A DNA stretch of 64,000 bases. Source: Acidimicrobiaceae bacterium. GTDB taxonomy: Bacteria > Actinomycetota > Acidimicrobiia > Acidimicrobiales > Ilumatobacteraceae. The number at the start of each line of letters is the position of its first letter. Within the stretch, counting starts at the first letter, position 1. The position numbers and the translations under genes are program-made. The stretch lies in assembly GCA_020637295.1 (NCBI GenBank), contig JACJWF010000013.1, positions 1 to 64,000 of the forward strand. Reading direction: 5' to 3'. Below the pieces are notes generated by a model. That model saw only the letters and a list, made by a program, of their open reading frames with translations, searched no databases and had not been told where the DNA came from. This document shows, in pieces, positions 8,911 to 17,050 of this stretch.

Positions 8911-10151
8911 GAGCGCAGGCTGGTCCAAGCGTTGACCCACTCGGTGTACGGCACGCACGTCACGTCGGTGCGGCCGTCGAGGCACTCCTCCGTGGCGGTG
9001 GTCCAGTACCACACGTCCGTCCAGTAGGAGTCCTCCTCGGCGTGGAAGACCTGGCAGTGCTCGGCCATGCCGTCCAGCTCGCAGGACTTGGCGTTCGACG
9101 GGGCCTCACCGAACCACACCGCGACCTGGCTGTTGGCCCACGGCGAGGTGATCCAGTCCATCCACATCTTCATGCAGTTCGGGTTGGCCGCCTTGGAGGA
9201 CAGCATCCAGGTGTCCGACCAGCCGGTGGCACCCTCGACGGGCTTGACGGCGTCGATCTTGGCGCCGTTCCCCTGGGCGAGGTTGACGATGACCTGCCAG
9301 GTGGTGCCGGCGAGGACGGAGCCGTCCTCCAGCGCCGCCTGCTGGTCGGTGTACAGCGCCCAGTACTGGCTGGCGATGGCCTTCTGCTGCTCCAGCAGGC
9401 TGATGGCCGCGTCGAACTGGTCCTGGTCCAGGGCGTAGGGGTTGGTGATCCCCAGCTCCGGGTTGTGGGCCATCAGGTACACGGCGGCGTCGGCGATGTA
9501 GATCGGGCTGTCGTAGACGCTGATCGCACCGTCGGCCGGTCCGCCCGGCTCGAACATCGCACCCCAGGAGTCCGGGGCGCCGTCGGCGAAGGCCTCCGTG
9601 TTGTAGACGAGCAGGTTGGCGCCACGGCCGTGCGGGACACCCATCGGCTTGCCGTCGACCGAGTTCCACGGCTGCAGCTTCAGGCCGTCGAAGATGTCGG
9701 CGTAGCTGGAGTACTCGGCCGGGTCGATCTCCACGACGTCGCCGCCGGCGATGAGGCGCTGGGTGGCGTCACCCGAGGCCGACACACCGTCGTACTCGCC
9801 GCTCTGCATGAGCTGCACCATCTCGTCGCTGGAGTTGCCGAGCTTCACGTTGACCTGGCAACCGGTCATGGTCTCGAACGGCGTGGTCCAGTCGTAGGCC
9901 GGGTCGGTGGACCCGTCCTCGATGTAGCCGGCCCAGGCGACGATGTTCACCTGGCCCTCGGCACCGGCCAGCAGGTCGGCGTTCGGCGTCCACATGTAGT
10001 CCATGTCGCCGCCGCCACCGCCTGCAGTGGTGGCCGATCCTCCTTCGGTGGTGGGTGCAGCCGTCGTGCCACTCTCGCTGTCGTCACCGCATGCCGCGGC
10101 GACGATGGCGAGGGACGCGAGCAGCGCCGCCCCGATTCGCTTGGTCCTCAT
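8907..10151 (-). CDS. potD: Polyamine-type ABC transporter substrate-binding lipoprotein PotD
   Basis: 414-residue extracytoplasmic solute-binding protein. The signal peptide ends in VAAAC (Cys about 21), followed by a Ser/Thr/Gly linker and a two-lobed binding fold. WAGYIEDGSTDPAYDW and the segment FETMTGCQVNVK resemble the spermidine/putrescine-binding family. The ATG at 10149-10151 overlaps the potA stop as ATGA. The ligand cannot be read from sequence. Confidence 0.9.
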   Translation of the reverse strand: MRTKRIGAALLASLAIVAAACGDDSESGTTAAPTTEGGSATTAGGGGGDMDYMWTPNADLLAGAEGQVNIVAWAGYIEDGSTDPAYDWTTPFETMTGCQVNVKLGNSSDEMVQLMQSGEYDGVSASGDATQRLIAGGDVVEIDPAEYSSYADIFDGLKLQPWNSVDGKPMGVPHGRGANLLVYNTEAFADGAPDSWGAMFEPGGPADGAISVYDSPIYIADAAVYLMAHNPELGITNPYALDQDQFDAAISLLEQQKAIASQYWALYTDQQAALEDGSVLAGTTWQVIVNLAQGNGAKIDAVKPVEGATGWSDTWMLSSKAANPNCMKMWMDWITSPWANSQVAVWFGEAPSNAKSCELDGMAEHCQVFHAEEDSYWTDVWYWTTATEECLDGRTDVTCVPYTEWVNAWTSLRS

Positions 10152-11239
10152 TGGTCTCCCCCTTCAGAGGTGTCAGTGTCTGCGACGGTGTAGGCCGCGT
10201 ACCGCGACCATGCCAGGCGGACAGGTCCGCCGATGGCCACGCCGACGAGCCCGTCGCTCGGCACGTTGGCGAGAAGGTGGCGGCCGTCGCCGAGGTCCAC
10301 ACGGACCCGGCAGTCGGCGCCGAGGTACTGCACGTCCGAGACCGTGCCGTCCACCGAGACCTCGGTGTCGGCGGTGGCTTCGTGGACGATGCGGATGCGC
10401 TCCGGTCGCACGGAGTGGACGGCCTCGATGCCCATCAGCCGGCCGGACAGGTCGGCCGGAATGATGTTGCTGGTGCCGACGAACCCGGCGACGAAGGAGG
10501 TGGCCGGGTTGTCGTAGATGTCCCGCGGAGTGCCGACCTGTTCGATGCGCCCATGGTTGAACACGGCGATCCGGTTGCTCATGCTGAGCGCCTCGCCCTG
10601 GTCGTGGGTGACGAACACGAACGTGATGCCCACGTCGCGCTGGATGGCCTTCAGCTCGACCTGCATCTCCTCGCGCAGCTTGAGGTCGAGCGCGCCGAGC
10701 GGTTCGTCGAGGAGCAGCACCTTCGGATGGTTGACCAGCGCGCGGGCCAGCGCGACCCGCTGGCGCTGGCCGCCGCTGAGCTGGTGCGGCTTGCGGTGAC
10801 CGAAGTCGCCGAGGCGGACCTTCTCCAGCATCTCCTCGGCCCGCCGGCGCCGTTCGGCGCGCCCCACCCGCTTCACCCGCAGGCCGTACTCCACGTTGTG
10901 CAGCACCGACATGTGCGGGAACAGGGCATAGTCCTGGAAGACCGTGTTGACGTCGCGGTCGTAGGCGGGGGCCGACGTGACGTCCACCCCGTCGAGCAGG
11001 ATGGCACCGCCGGTGGGTGACTCGAAGCCGGCGATCATCCGCAGCACGGTGGTCTTGCCGCTGCCGCTGGGGCCGAGCAGGGAGAAGAACTCGCCCTGGC
11101 CGATGGTGAGGTCGACACCGTCGACAGCCGTGACCCGATGCTCGCCGGCACCGAACGTCTTGCGCAGTCCCACCAGTTGGATCGCGTCGGCGCCACGAAT
11201 CCCGTCGTCGCCGGACGAGGTGTCAACGGAATCGGTCAC
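10148..11239 (-). CDS. potA: Polyamine-type ABC transporter ATPase PotA
   Basis: 363-residue ATPase subunit: Walker A GPSGSGKTT (about 54), signature LSGGQRQRVALARAL, Walker B LLLDEPLGALD, then a C-terminal TOBE domain. The start is GTG at 11237-11239, with GGGGGAGAAG about 11 nt upstream. A TAGTGT box at 11300-11305 would give a leader of about 55 nt. It heads the pot operon, placed between smc and ftsY. Confidence 0.95.
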   Translation of the reverse strand: MTDSVDTSSGDDGIRGADAIQLVGLRKTFGAGEHRVTAVDGVDLTIGQGEFFSLLGPSGSGKTTVLRMIAGFESPTGGAILLDGVDVTSAPAYDRDVNTVFQDYALFPHMSVLHNVEYGLRVKRVGRAERRRRAEEMLEKVRLGDFGHRKPHQLSGGQRQRVALARALVNHPKVLLLDEPLGALDLKLREEMQVELKAIQRDVGITFVFVTHDQGEALSMSNRIAVFNHGRIEQVGTPRDIYDNPATSFVAGFVGTSNIIPADLSGRLMGIEAVHSVRPERIRIVHEATADTEVSVDGTVSDVQYLGADCRVRVDLGDGRHLLANVPSDGLVGVAIGGPVRLAWSRYAAYTVADTDTSEGGDQ

Positions 11240-11299
11240 GATGTGCGGCTTCTCCCCCGATTTCCGCAGCCGGGCCCGACCGGCAGCGGCGTGCCGGAC

Positions 11300-11305
11300 A
11301 CACTA
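11300..11305 (-). promoter_or_regulatory. Candidate -10 box of the pot operon
   Basis: TAGTGT on the minus strand, about 60 nt before the potA GTG. Same TAnnnT form as other candidate promoters here, but placed for a leadered mRNA with a Shine-Dalgarno site. Confidence 0.35.
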
Positions 11306-11368
11306 GCCCCGCCGACACGACCCCCAGAGCGACCACCCCCCGCCCCTCCCCCAGATCCGAGTGCCAAC

Positions 11369-11474
11369 CCCCCGACCCGAGTCCCGACGCGCCCACCCGA
11401 GTGCCAGCTCTCCGACCCGAGTGCCAGCTCTCAATGGAGTGCTCACTCGCATCCCGGGGTCGGAGTGAGCACTC
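11369..11474 (+). repeat. Composite repeat copy A: CCGAGTGCCA-type direct repeats plus GAGTGCTCACTC hairpin
   Basis: Hairpin arms GAGTGCTCACTC (11437-11448) and GAGTGAGCACTC (11463-11474) are a perfect 12-bp inverted repeat with a 14-nt loop containing CCCGGGGT. Several CCGAGTGCCA or CCGAGT units precede it. The same hairpin with a 14-nt loop occurs at 33544-33581 (opposite orientation) and 48987-49024. It fills the smc-potA gap. Confidence 0.85.
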
Positions 11475-11525
11475 GAAGCGTGCGGACAACGGGGAGAGCT
11501 GGGCGGGGAGGACGCTGGCGCGGGG

Positions 11526-14500
11526 TCAGGCGCGGGCGGCGCTGCGCTCGACGATGACCTTCGACGAGCCGCCGGGCTGCATGGACACGCCGAGCAGGCT
11601 GTCGCCGGCCTCCATCGTTCGCTTCTGGTGGCTGACGATGAGCAGCTGGGCCTCCTGGCGAAACTCGGCGATGAGCCCGAGGAAGCGGTGGAGGTTGACG
11701 TCGTCCAGCGCAGCCTCCACCTCGTCCATCACGTAGAACGGGGAGGGCCGGCTGCGGAACACGGCGAACAGGAACGCCAGCGCCGTGAGGCTGCGCTCGC
11801 CACCGGACAGCAGCGACAGCTTCTTCACGTTCTTGCCGCTCGGCTTGGCCTCGACCTCGATGCCCGTGTTCAGCAGGTCGTCCGGGTTGGTGAGGATCAG
11901 CTTGCCGGTGCCGCCGGGGAAGAGGGTGCCGAACAGCGAAGCGAAGTGGGTGCTGACGTCGGCGAACGCCGAGGAGAAGACCGTCTGGATCTCCAGGTCC
12001 ACCGCCTTAATGACCCTGCTGAGCTCGCGGCGTGTGTTGCGCACGTCCTCCAGCTGCTCCTCCAGGAAGCGGTGGCGCTCCTGCAACTCGGTGAACTCCT
12101 CCAGCGCCAGGGGGTTGATCGGGCCCATCAACCGCAGCTCGCGCTCCAGGTCGCGGACCCGGGCTGCGGCGGTGGCACCTTCCGGGAGCACCGGCATCTC
12201 GGCGGCCTCGGCCACCTCGGGCTCCAGGTCGTGATCCCGGCGCAGGGCCTCCACCGCACCCTCCAGGCGCAGCTTGACCTCCGCCGTCTCGATCTCCGCG
12301 CGGCGACCGCGCTCGCGGCATTCGTCGAGCTCCTTCTCCGCCTCCGCACGGCGGCGGCGCAAGGCCTCCAGCCGGCCGGCGATGGCGCGGACCTCGTCGC
12401 TCTGGCGGCGGCGGATCTCCATCAGCTCGTTGTGGCGGGCCTCGATGACATGGCGGTGCCCGTCCACCAGCTCGCCCAACCAGTCCACCGCCTGGAGGCT
12501 GCGCTCCACGGCCACCCGCCGCTCGGCCGCCTCGGCACGAGCAGCGGCGTCGGCCTCCAGGCGACGCTCGGTCTCCGCCAGCCGCCGCTCGAGGAAGGCG
12601 ACGCGCTCGTGAAGGCCGGCGTTGCGGACCTCCAGGTCCTGCCGCCGCGAGGCCAGCAGCGCGGCCTGGGCGTCCAGCCGGGCGCGGGTCTCGCCACGAG
12701 CCTTGGCCGCCTCGGCCTCGGCAGCCTCGTCGGCCTCCAGCGCGGGCACCAACGCCTCGAGCTCTTCGATGCGGGTGCGCTCGCGGCCGGTGCGCTCGTC
12801 GGCGTCCGCCAGCGACCGCTCCACCGTCTCCAGTTCGGCCTGGGCCTCGCGCCGCTCGGCCTGGCTGCGGGCCAGCGCCTCGGAGTTGGCACTGAACGTC
12901 GCGTCGTGGGCATCCAGAGCGCGGGTGAGCTCCGCTTCGCGCTGGCGTGACGCCTGTAACTCGGCTTTGGCACCGGCCAGTGCCGTCTCGCGAGCAGCCA
13001 GCTCACGGTCAGCGGTGCCGGCGCGCTCCTGGGCCTCGTCCAGCGCGGCTGCCGTGGCGCCGCCGCCGGCCGCGCCGAGGCGCCAGCCGGTGGGGCCGAA
13101 GCGGTCCCCGCCGTCGGTGACGACCACCGCACCGGGGTGGCCCATGGCGAGATCGACGGCATCGGCCCACCCGCCGACGCGCACAGCAGACCCGAGCAGG
13201 GCGTCCAGCAGCGCCGGCACACCGTCGTGGCGGCTGCGCACATGCGGCCGCACGGCGTCGCCACCCGCCACCGGCACGCCGGCCGAGGCGTGCGCGGCGC
13301 CGAGGGCGAGCACCGCACCGTGGACGCTGCTGGCTTGCAGGCTCTCCAACGCGTCGCGGCCCGCCGCGGGGGACGCCACCACCACGGCCTGGAGCGCCTC
13401 GCCGAGCGCGGCCTCGACCGCGGCCTCCCAGCCGGCGTCGATCTCCACGACGTCCAGCAGGGTGCCGAGCACGCCGTCCACACCTGCCAGGTGCTCTGCC
13501 CCGGCCCGGGCGCGGGCGCTCTCCAGCGCCAGCTGCAGCGCCTCGGCGCGAGCAGTCCAGCGCGACGCAGCCTCCGCGGCCTCCTGGCGGGCGACGACCA
13601 GTGCGTCGTGCGCTGCCTCGGCCGCCAGCCGGCGGGCCTCCGCAGCCTCGACGTCCGCCACCAAGCCGGCCTCGGCTTCCTGCGCGGTCTCGCACTCCGC
13701 CCTCAGCCGCTCGCACTCACCGTCCAGCCGCTCGGCCTTCTGGCGCAGGGCGTCCATCCGGCCGCGTTGGCGGCGAAGCTCCACCTCGGCGCGCTCCAGC
13801 CCGGTGCGCATGCTGCGCAACTCGCCGCGCACTTCGGCGGCGGCACTGGCAGCCGAGGTGGCGTTGCCGAGATCCTCGATGTTCGCCAGCGTCTGGCGGC
13901 GCTGCTCGCCGAACGTTGCCTCTTCGGCGGCAAGGCCGTCGGCCTCGGGGCCCAGGGCAGCGAGGTCTGCCTCCACCGTGGCGAGCTCGTCGCGCAACCG
14001 CTGCGCGTCGGCCTCCAGGTTGGCGACGACGCCACTGTCCATCAGCTGGCCGCGATCGCGCTCCATCGAGCGGCGGCGCTCCACCAGCACCGCGGCGATG
14101 CCGCGGGCACGCTCGCGCAGCTGCTCCACGCGCACCATCTCGTCGCTGAGGTCGGTGTCGCCGCGGGCGGTGAGCTCCGCTTCGGCGGCCATCACCCCCG
14201 TGTCCAGCTCCGCCAGCTCGCCGCGCAGGCCGTGCTCCTGCTCGCCGATGCGCAAGGTGTCGGAGGCCAACGCCACGAGGCGGGCCCGCTGCGATGCGAT
14301 CTCCCGGCCGGTGAGGAAGATGCGCAGCGCGCTCAGCTCGGCCACGAGGTCGCCGTGCCGGCGGGCCGCCTCGGCCTGGCGCTCCAGCGGGCGCAACTGG
14401 CGGCGGACCTCACGCAGCAGGTCCTGGACACGCAGCAGGCTGGCCTCGGTGGCGTCCAGGCGGCGTTCCGCCTTCTCCTTGCGCTTGCGGTACTTCAGGA

Positions 14501-14999
14501 CGCCGGCGGCTTCCTCGACGATGCCGCGACGGTCCTCCGGGCGGGCATTGAGTACCGCATCGATCTGGCCCTGGCTGACGATGACGTGCTGCTGGCGGCC
14601 GACGCCGGCGTCGCTGAGCAGTTCCTGCACGTCCAGCAGGCGGCAGCCGACACCATTGATGGCGTACTCGCTCTCGCCGGTGCGGAACAGGGTGCGGCTG
14701 ATCGTGACCTCGGTGAACTCGATCGGCAGCAGGCCTGCCGAGTTGTCCAGCGTCAGGCTGACCTCGGCGCGACCGAGGGCGGGCCGGCGGGCCGTGCCGG
14801 CGAAGATGACGTCGTCCATCTTCTGGCTGCGGACCGCGCTGGGGGCCTGGGCGCCGAGCACCCAGGCGACGGCATCCACGACGTTCGACTTGCCGGAACC
14901 GTTGGGGCCGACGACGACCGTGACCCCCGGCTCGAGGTGCATCGTGGTGGCGTCGGCGAACGACTTGAAGCCTTTGAGGGTCAGCGCTTTCAGGAACAT
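11526..14999 (-). CDS. smc: Chromosome segregation protein SMC
   Basis: Condensin ATPase, 1157 aa, the usual SMC length. Walker A GPNGSGKSN at about 31; long coiled coils (about 165-500 and 660-1000) flank a hinge at about 505-640 (GVDGVLGTLLDVVEI onward). The signature LSGGERSLTALAFLFA and Walker B YVMDEVEAALDD lie near the C-terminus. Acts with ScpA/ScpB (not in this window). The ATG at 14997-14999 lies 10 nt after a TAGGGT box. It sits after acpP-rnc-mutM, the normal actinobacterial order. Confidence 0.97.
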   Translation of the reverse strand: MFLKALTLKGFKSFADATTMHLEPGVTVVVGPNGSGKSNVVDAVAWVLGAQAPSAVRSQKMDDVIFAGTARRPALGRAEVSLTLDNSAGLLPIEFTEVTISRTLFRTGESEYAINGVGCRLLDVQELLSDAGVGRQQHVIVSQGQIDAVLNARPEDRRGIVEEAAGVLKYRKRKEKAERRLDATEASLLRVQDLLREVRRQLRPLERQAEAARRHGDLVAELSALRIFLTGREIASQRARLVALASDTLRIGEQEHGLRGELAELDTGVMAAEAELTARGDTDLSDEMVRVEQLRERARGIAAVLVERRRSMERDRGQLMDSGVVANLEADAQRLRDELATVEADLAALGPEADGLAAEEATFGEQRRQTLANIEDLGNATSAASAAAEVRGELRSMRTGLERAEVELRRQRGRMDALRQKAERLDGECERLRAECETAQEAEAGLVADVEAAEARRLAAEAAHDALVVARQEAAEAASRWTARAEALQLALESARARAGAEHLAGVDGVLGTLLDVVEIDAGWEAAVEAALGEALQAVVVASPAAGRDALESLQASSVHGAVLALGAAHASAGVPVAGGDAVRPHVRSRHDGVPALLDALLGSAVRVGGWADAVDLAMGHPGAVVVTDGGDRFGPTGWRLGAAGGGATAAALDEAQERAGTADRELAARETALAGAKAELQASRQREAELTRALDAHDATFSANSEALARSQAERREAQAELETVERSLADADERTGRERTRIEELEALVPALEADEAAEAEAAKARGETRARLDAQAALLASRRQDLEVRNAGLHERVAFLERRLAETERRLEADAAARAEAAERRVAVERSLQAVDWLGELVDGHRHVIEARHNELMEIRRRQSDEVRAIAGRLEALRRRRAEAEKELDECRERGRRAEIETAEVKLRLEGAVEALRRDHDLEPEVAEAAEMPVLPEGATAAARVRDLERELRLMGPINPLALEEFTELQERHRFLEEQLEDVRNTRRELSRVIKAVDLEIQTVFSSAFADVSTHFASLFGTLFPGGTGKLILTNPDDLLNTGIEVEAKPSGKNVKKLSLLSGGERSLTALAFLFAVFRSRPSPFYVMDEVEAALDDVNLHRFLGLIAEFRQEAQLLIVSHQKRTMEAGDSLLGVSMQPGGSSKVIVERSAARA

Positions 15000-15009
15000 G
15001 AGCGCAGCG

Positions 15010-15015
15010 ACCCTA
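15010..15015 (-). promoter_or_regulatory. Candidate -10 box of smc
   Basis: TAGGGT on the minus strand, its 3' end 10 nt before the smc ATG. A TTGGGG about 18 nt further upstream could be the -35. The leader would be only 3-4 nt, so smc would be nearly leaderless. Confidence 0.45.
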
Positions 15016-15055
15016 CCCGACGCCCGAACGACCCCCCAACCGCCCCTCCCCCGCC

Positions 15056-15065
15056 TTTACGTAAA
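15056..15065. promoter_or_regulatory. TTTACGTAAA palindrome upstream of smc
   Basis: A perfect 10-bp palindrome, conspicuously AT-rich for this GC-rich gap, about 45 nt upstream of the candidate smc -10. It could be an operator; no regulator is identified. Confidence 0.25.
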
Positions 15066-15128
15066 CGCTGTCGGGCCGTGACCAGGGGCTTCAGGTCGGG
15101 ATTCTTGACACAAACGGGGTGGGCGGGG

Positions 15129-15968
15129 TCAGCGCTGGCAGCGGGGGCAGAAGTGGGTGCTGCGCCCGCCGGTGACCACCCGGACGATGTCCGCCCTGCC
15201 ACACGTGAGGCAGCGCTGGCCGGCCCGGTCGTAGACCCGGTGGTGGACCTGGAACCAGCCCCCTTGGCCCTCGATGTCCACGTACTGGGTGTCGGCCAGG
15301 GTGCTGCCGCCGGCCTCGACGGCCTCGCGGAGCACGCCGAGCACGCTCTCGTGCAACCGGCCGACCTCCCGGGTGGTGAGGGTGTCGGCCAGCCGGTCCG
15401 GCCGCAGCCGGGCGCGGTGCAGGCTCTCGTCGGCGTAGATGTTGCCGACGCCGGCGATCACGTGCTGGTCCAGCAGCAGGGGCTTGAGCTGGCGGTGGCG
15501 GCGCAGCAGGCCGGCAAAGACCGCCCGGGTGAGGTCGTCGGCGATCGGGTCGGGGCCCAACCGGGCGAGCTCGGGGATCTGCTCGGCGACCTGCTCGGGG
15601 TCGAACACCACCATCTCGCCGAACGTCCGCGGGTCCACGAACCACAGCTCCTGTGCCGGCCGGCCGGCGAGGTGGAGGACGACATGGGTGTGCAGCGGCC
15701 GGGCCGTGCCGGCGGCGGCGACCAGCAGCCGGCCGCTCATCCGCAGGTGGACCATCAGGGCCTCCCCCGTGTCCAGGGGGCAGACGAGGTACTTGCCGCG
15801 GCGGTCGGCGGCCACGATGGTGGCGCCGGTGAGGCCGTCGATCAGCGCCTGCCGGGACGTCCGCCGCACGGTGCGCTCCCTGCCGACTTCCACCGAGCGG
15901 ATCCGCCGCCCGATCACCTGCGCGGCCAGACCCCGGCGGACGGTTTCTACCTCGGGAAGTTCGGGCAT
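15129..15968 (-). CDS. mutM: Formamidopyrimidine-DNA glycosylase (Fpg/MutM)
   Basis: Base-excision repair glycosylase/AP lyase that removes 8-oxoguanine. The 279-residue protein has the invariant N-terminus MPELPEVE (Pro2 nucleophile, Glu3), the lysine in RRGKYL at about 57-62, and NIYADE. The C-terminal zinc finger is CLTCGRAD...FCPRCQR. It lies 22 nt after rnc in the acpP-rnc-mutM unit. Confidence 0.96.
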   Translation of the reverse strand: MPELPEVETVRRGLAAQVIGRRIRSVEVGRERTVRRTSRQALIDGLTGATIVAADRRGKYLVCPLDTGEALMVHLRMSGRLLVAAAGTARPLHTHVVLHLAGRPAQELWFVDPRTFGEMVVFDPEQVAEQIPELARLGPDPIADDLTRAVFAGLLRRHRQLKPLLLDQHVIAGVGNIYADESLHRARLRPDRLADTLTTREVGRLHESVLGVLREAVEAGGSTLADTQYVDIEGQGGWFQVHHRVYDRAGQRCLTCGRADIVRVVTGGRSTHFCPRCQR

Positions 15969-15990
15969 GGCGGCGCGCCTCTGGCGGCGA

Positions 15991-16707
15991 TCAGACCGGG
16001 GCCGCCGGCACCGACAGACGGTGCCAGGCCTGCTCAGCGGCGGCCTGCTCGGCCAGCTTCTTCGACCGGCCCTCGCCCTTGCCGACCGGTTGACCGGCGA
16101 CGATCACGGTCGCGAAGAACCGCTTCTCGTGGTCCGGGCCGGTGTCGGTGATGACGTACACAGGCGCGGTGTCGTGCAGCCGGGCGGTGAGCTCCTGCAG
16201 CACGGTCTTGTAGTCCAGCCGGTCCAGCCGCTGCGCGGCCGCAGCCATCCGGCGAACGAACAGGCGCTCCACCAGCGCAGCGGCCGCAGCCGCGCCGCCG
16301 TCGAGGTACACCGCGCCGAGCACGGCCTCGAAGGCGTCGCTGAGGATGCTCGGCTTGGCCCGGCCACCCGCTGCGGCCTCGCCCTTGCCGAGCAGAAGGA
16401 ACGGCCCGATGCCGAGCTCGGTGGCCACGTCGGCCAGCGCGGTGGCATTGACGACGCTCTTGCGCAGGTCGGTGAGCTTCCCCTCGGCCAGGTCGGCGTG
16501 TTGGCGGTAGGCCAGCTCGGCGACGATCCAGCCGAGCACGGCGTCGCCGAGGAACTCCAGGCGCTCGTTGCTCTCCTCCCCGCCGACCTCTGCGCACCAG
16601 CTGCGGTGCGCCAGCGCGCGGCGCAAGAGGCGGGGGTCGGCGAAGCGGTGCTGGAGACTCCCCTGCAGCTCGCCGAGATCGGGCTCGGGATGCGGGGGGA
16701 TGGTCAG
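15991..16707 (-). CDS. rnc: Ribonuclease III, probable CTG start overlapping acpP
   Basis: Double-strand-specific endoribonuclease for rRNA and mRNA processing. About 238 aa: catalytic signature ERLEFLGDAVLG (about 49-60), second acidic motif SDAFEAVLGAVYLD, then a dsRNA-binding domain from DYKTVLQELTA to the end. No ATG, GTG or TTG lies in frame between the family's N-terminal region and the preceding stop. The CTG at 16705-16707 overlaps the acpP stop as CTGA, so a CTG start coupled to acpP is the best reading. Product call firm, start less so. Confidence 0.93.
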   Translation of the reverse strand: MTIPPHPEPDLGELQGSLQHRFADPRLLRRALAHRSWCAEVGGEESNERLEFLGDAVLGWIVAELAYRQHADLAEGKLTDLRKSVVNATALADVATELGIGPFLLLGKGEAAAGGRAKPSILSDAFEAVLGAVYLDGGAAAAAALVERLFVRRMAAAAQRLDRLDYKTVLQELTARLHDTAPVYVITDTGPDHEKRFFATVIVAGQPVGKGEGRSKKLAEQAAAEQAWHRLSVPAAPV

Positions 16708-17000
16708 CTGCCCTTGACGCGCTCGAACACGTAGTCGACGGCGTCGCGGACCGTCTTCAGATCCACGAGGTCCTCGTCCTCGATGCGGAAGCCGACGCTG
16801 CGTTCGCCGAGCTCTTCCTCGAGCGCCTCGACCAGCTCGATGAGCGCCAGTGAGTCGGCATCGAGGTCGTCGACGAACGACTGCCCCTCGGTGATGGTGG
16901 CCGGGTCGATCTCGAGGATGTCGGCCAGGTTGGCCTTCACGATCTCGACGACGGCATTGCGGTCCAGCGGACCTTGTTCGACATGGGTTTCTGCGGGCAC
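16704..17000 (-). CDS. acpP: Acyl carrier protein
   Basis: 98-residue acyl carrier protein for fatty-acid synthesis. The phosphopantetheine site is Ser50 in DDLDADSLALIEL. It differs from classical ACP by a short insert around residues 66-78 (ERSVGFRIEDEDL). The GTG at 16998-17000 is preceded by GGAGGAG about 8 nt upstream, which decides the start. A TAGCCT box at 17033-17038 would give a leader of about 26 nt. First gene of acpP-rnc-mutM. Confidence 0.93.
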   Translation of the reverse strand: MPAETHVEQGPLDRNAVVEIVKANLADILEIDPATITEGQSFVDDLDADSLALIELVEALEEELGERSVGFRIEDEDLVDLKTVRDAVDYVFERVKGS

Positions 17001-17032
17001 GGAACTCTCTCCTCCGACGTCGCCGACCTGCC

Positions 17033-17038
17033 AGGCTA
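17033..17038 (-). promoter_or_regulatory. Candidate -10 box of acpP-rnc-mutM
   Basis: TAGCCT on the minus strand, 32 nt before the acpP GTG. It gives a leader long enough for the visible GGAGGAG site, an example of a leadered promoter with the same hexamer form. Confidence 0.4.
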
Positions 17039-17050
17039 GCCGCCGGCGCC

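Noticed and set aside
13137..16151. A 1,004-codon open frame on the plus strand antisense to smc and mutM
   Set aside because: It is the GC-rich mirror of strongly coding minus-strand genes: composition is His/Gln/Arg/Ala biased, no known domain, and it crosses several genes.
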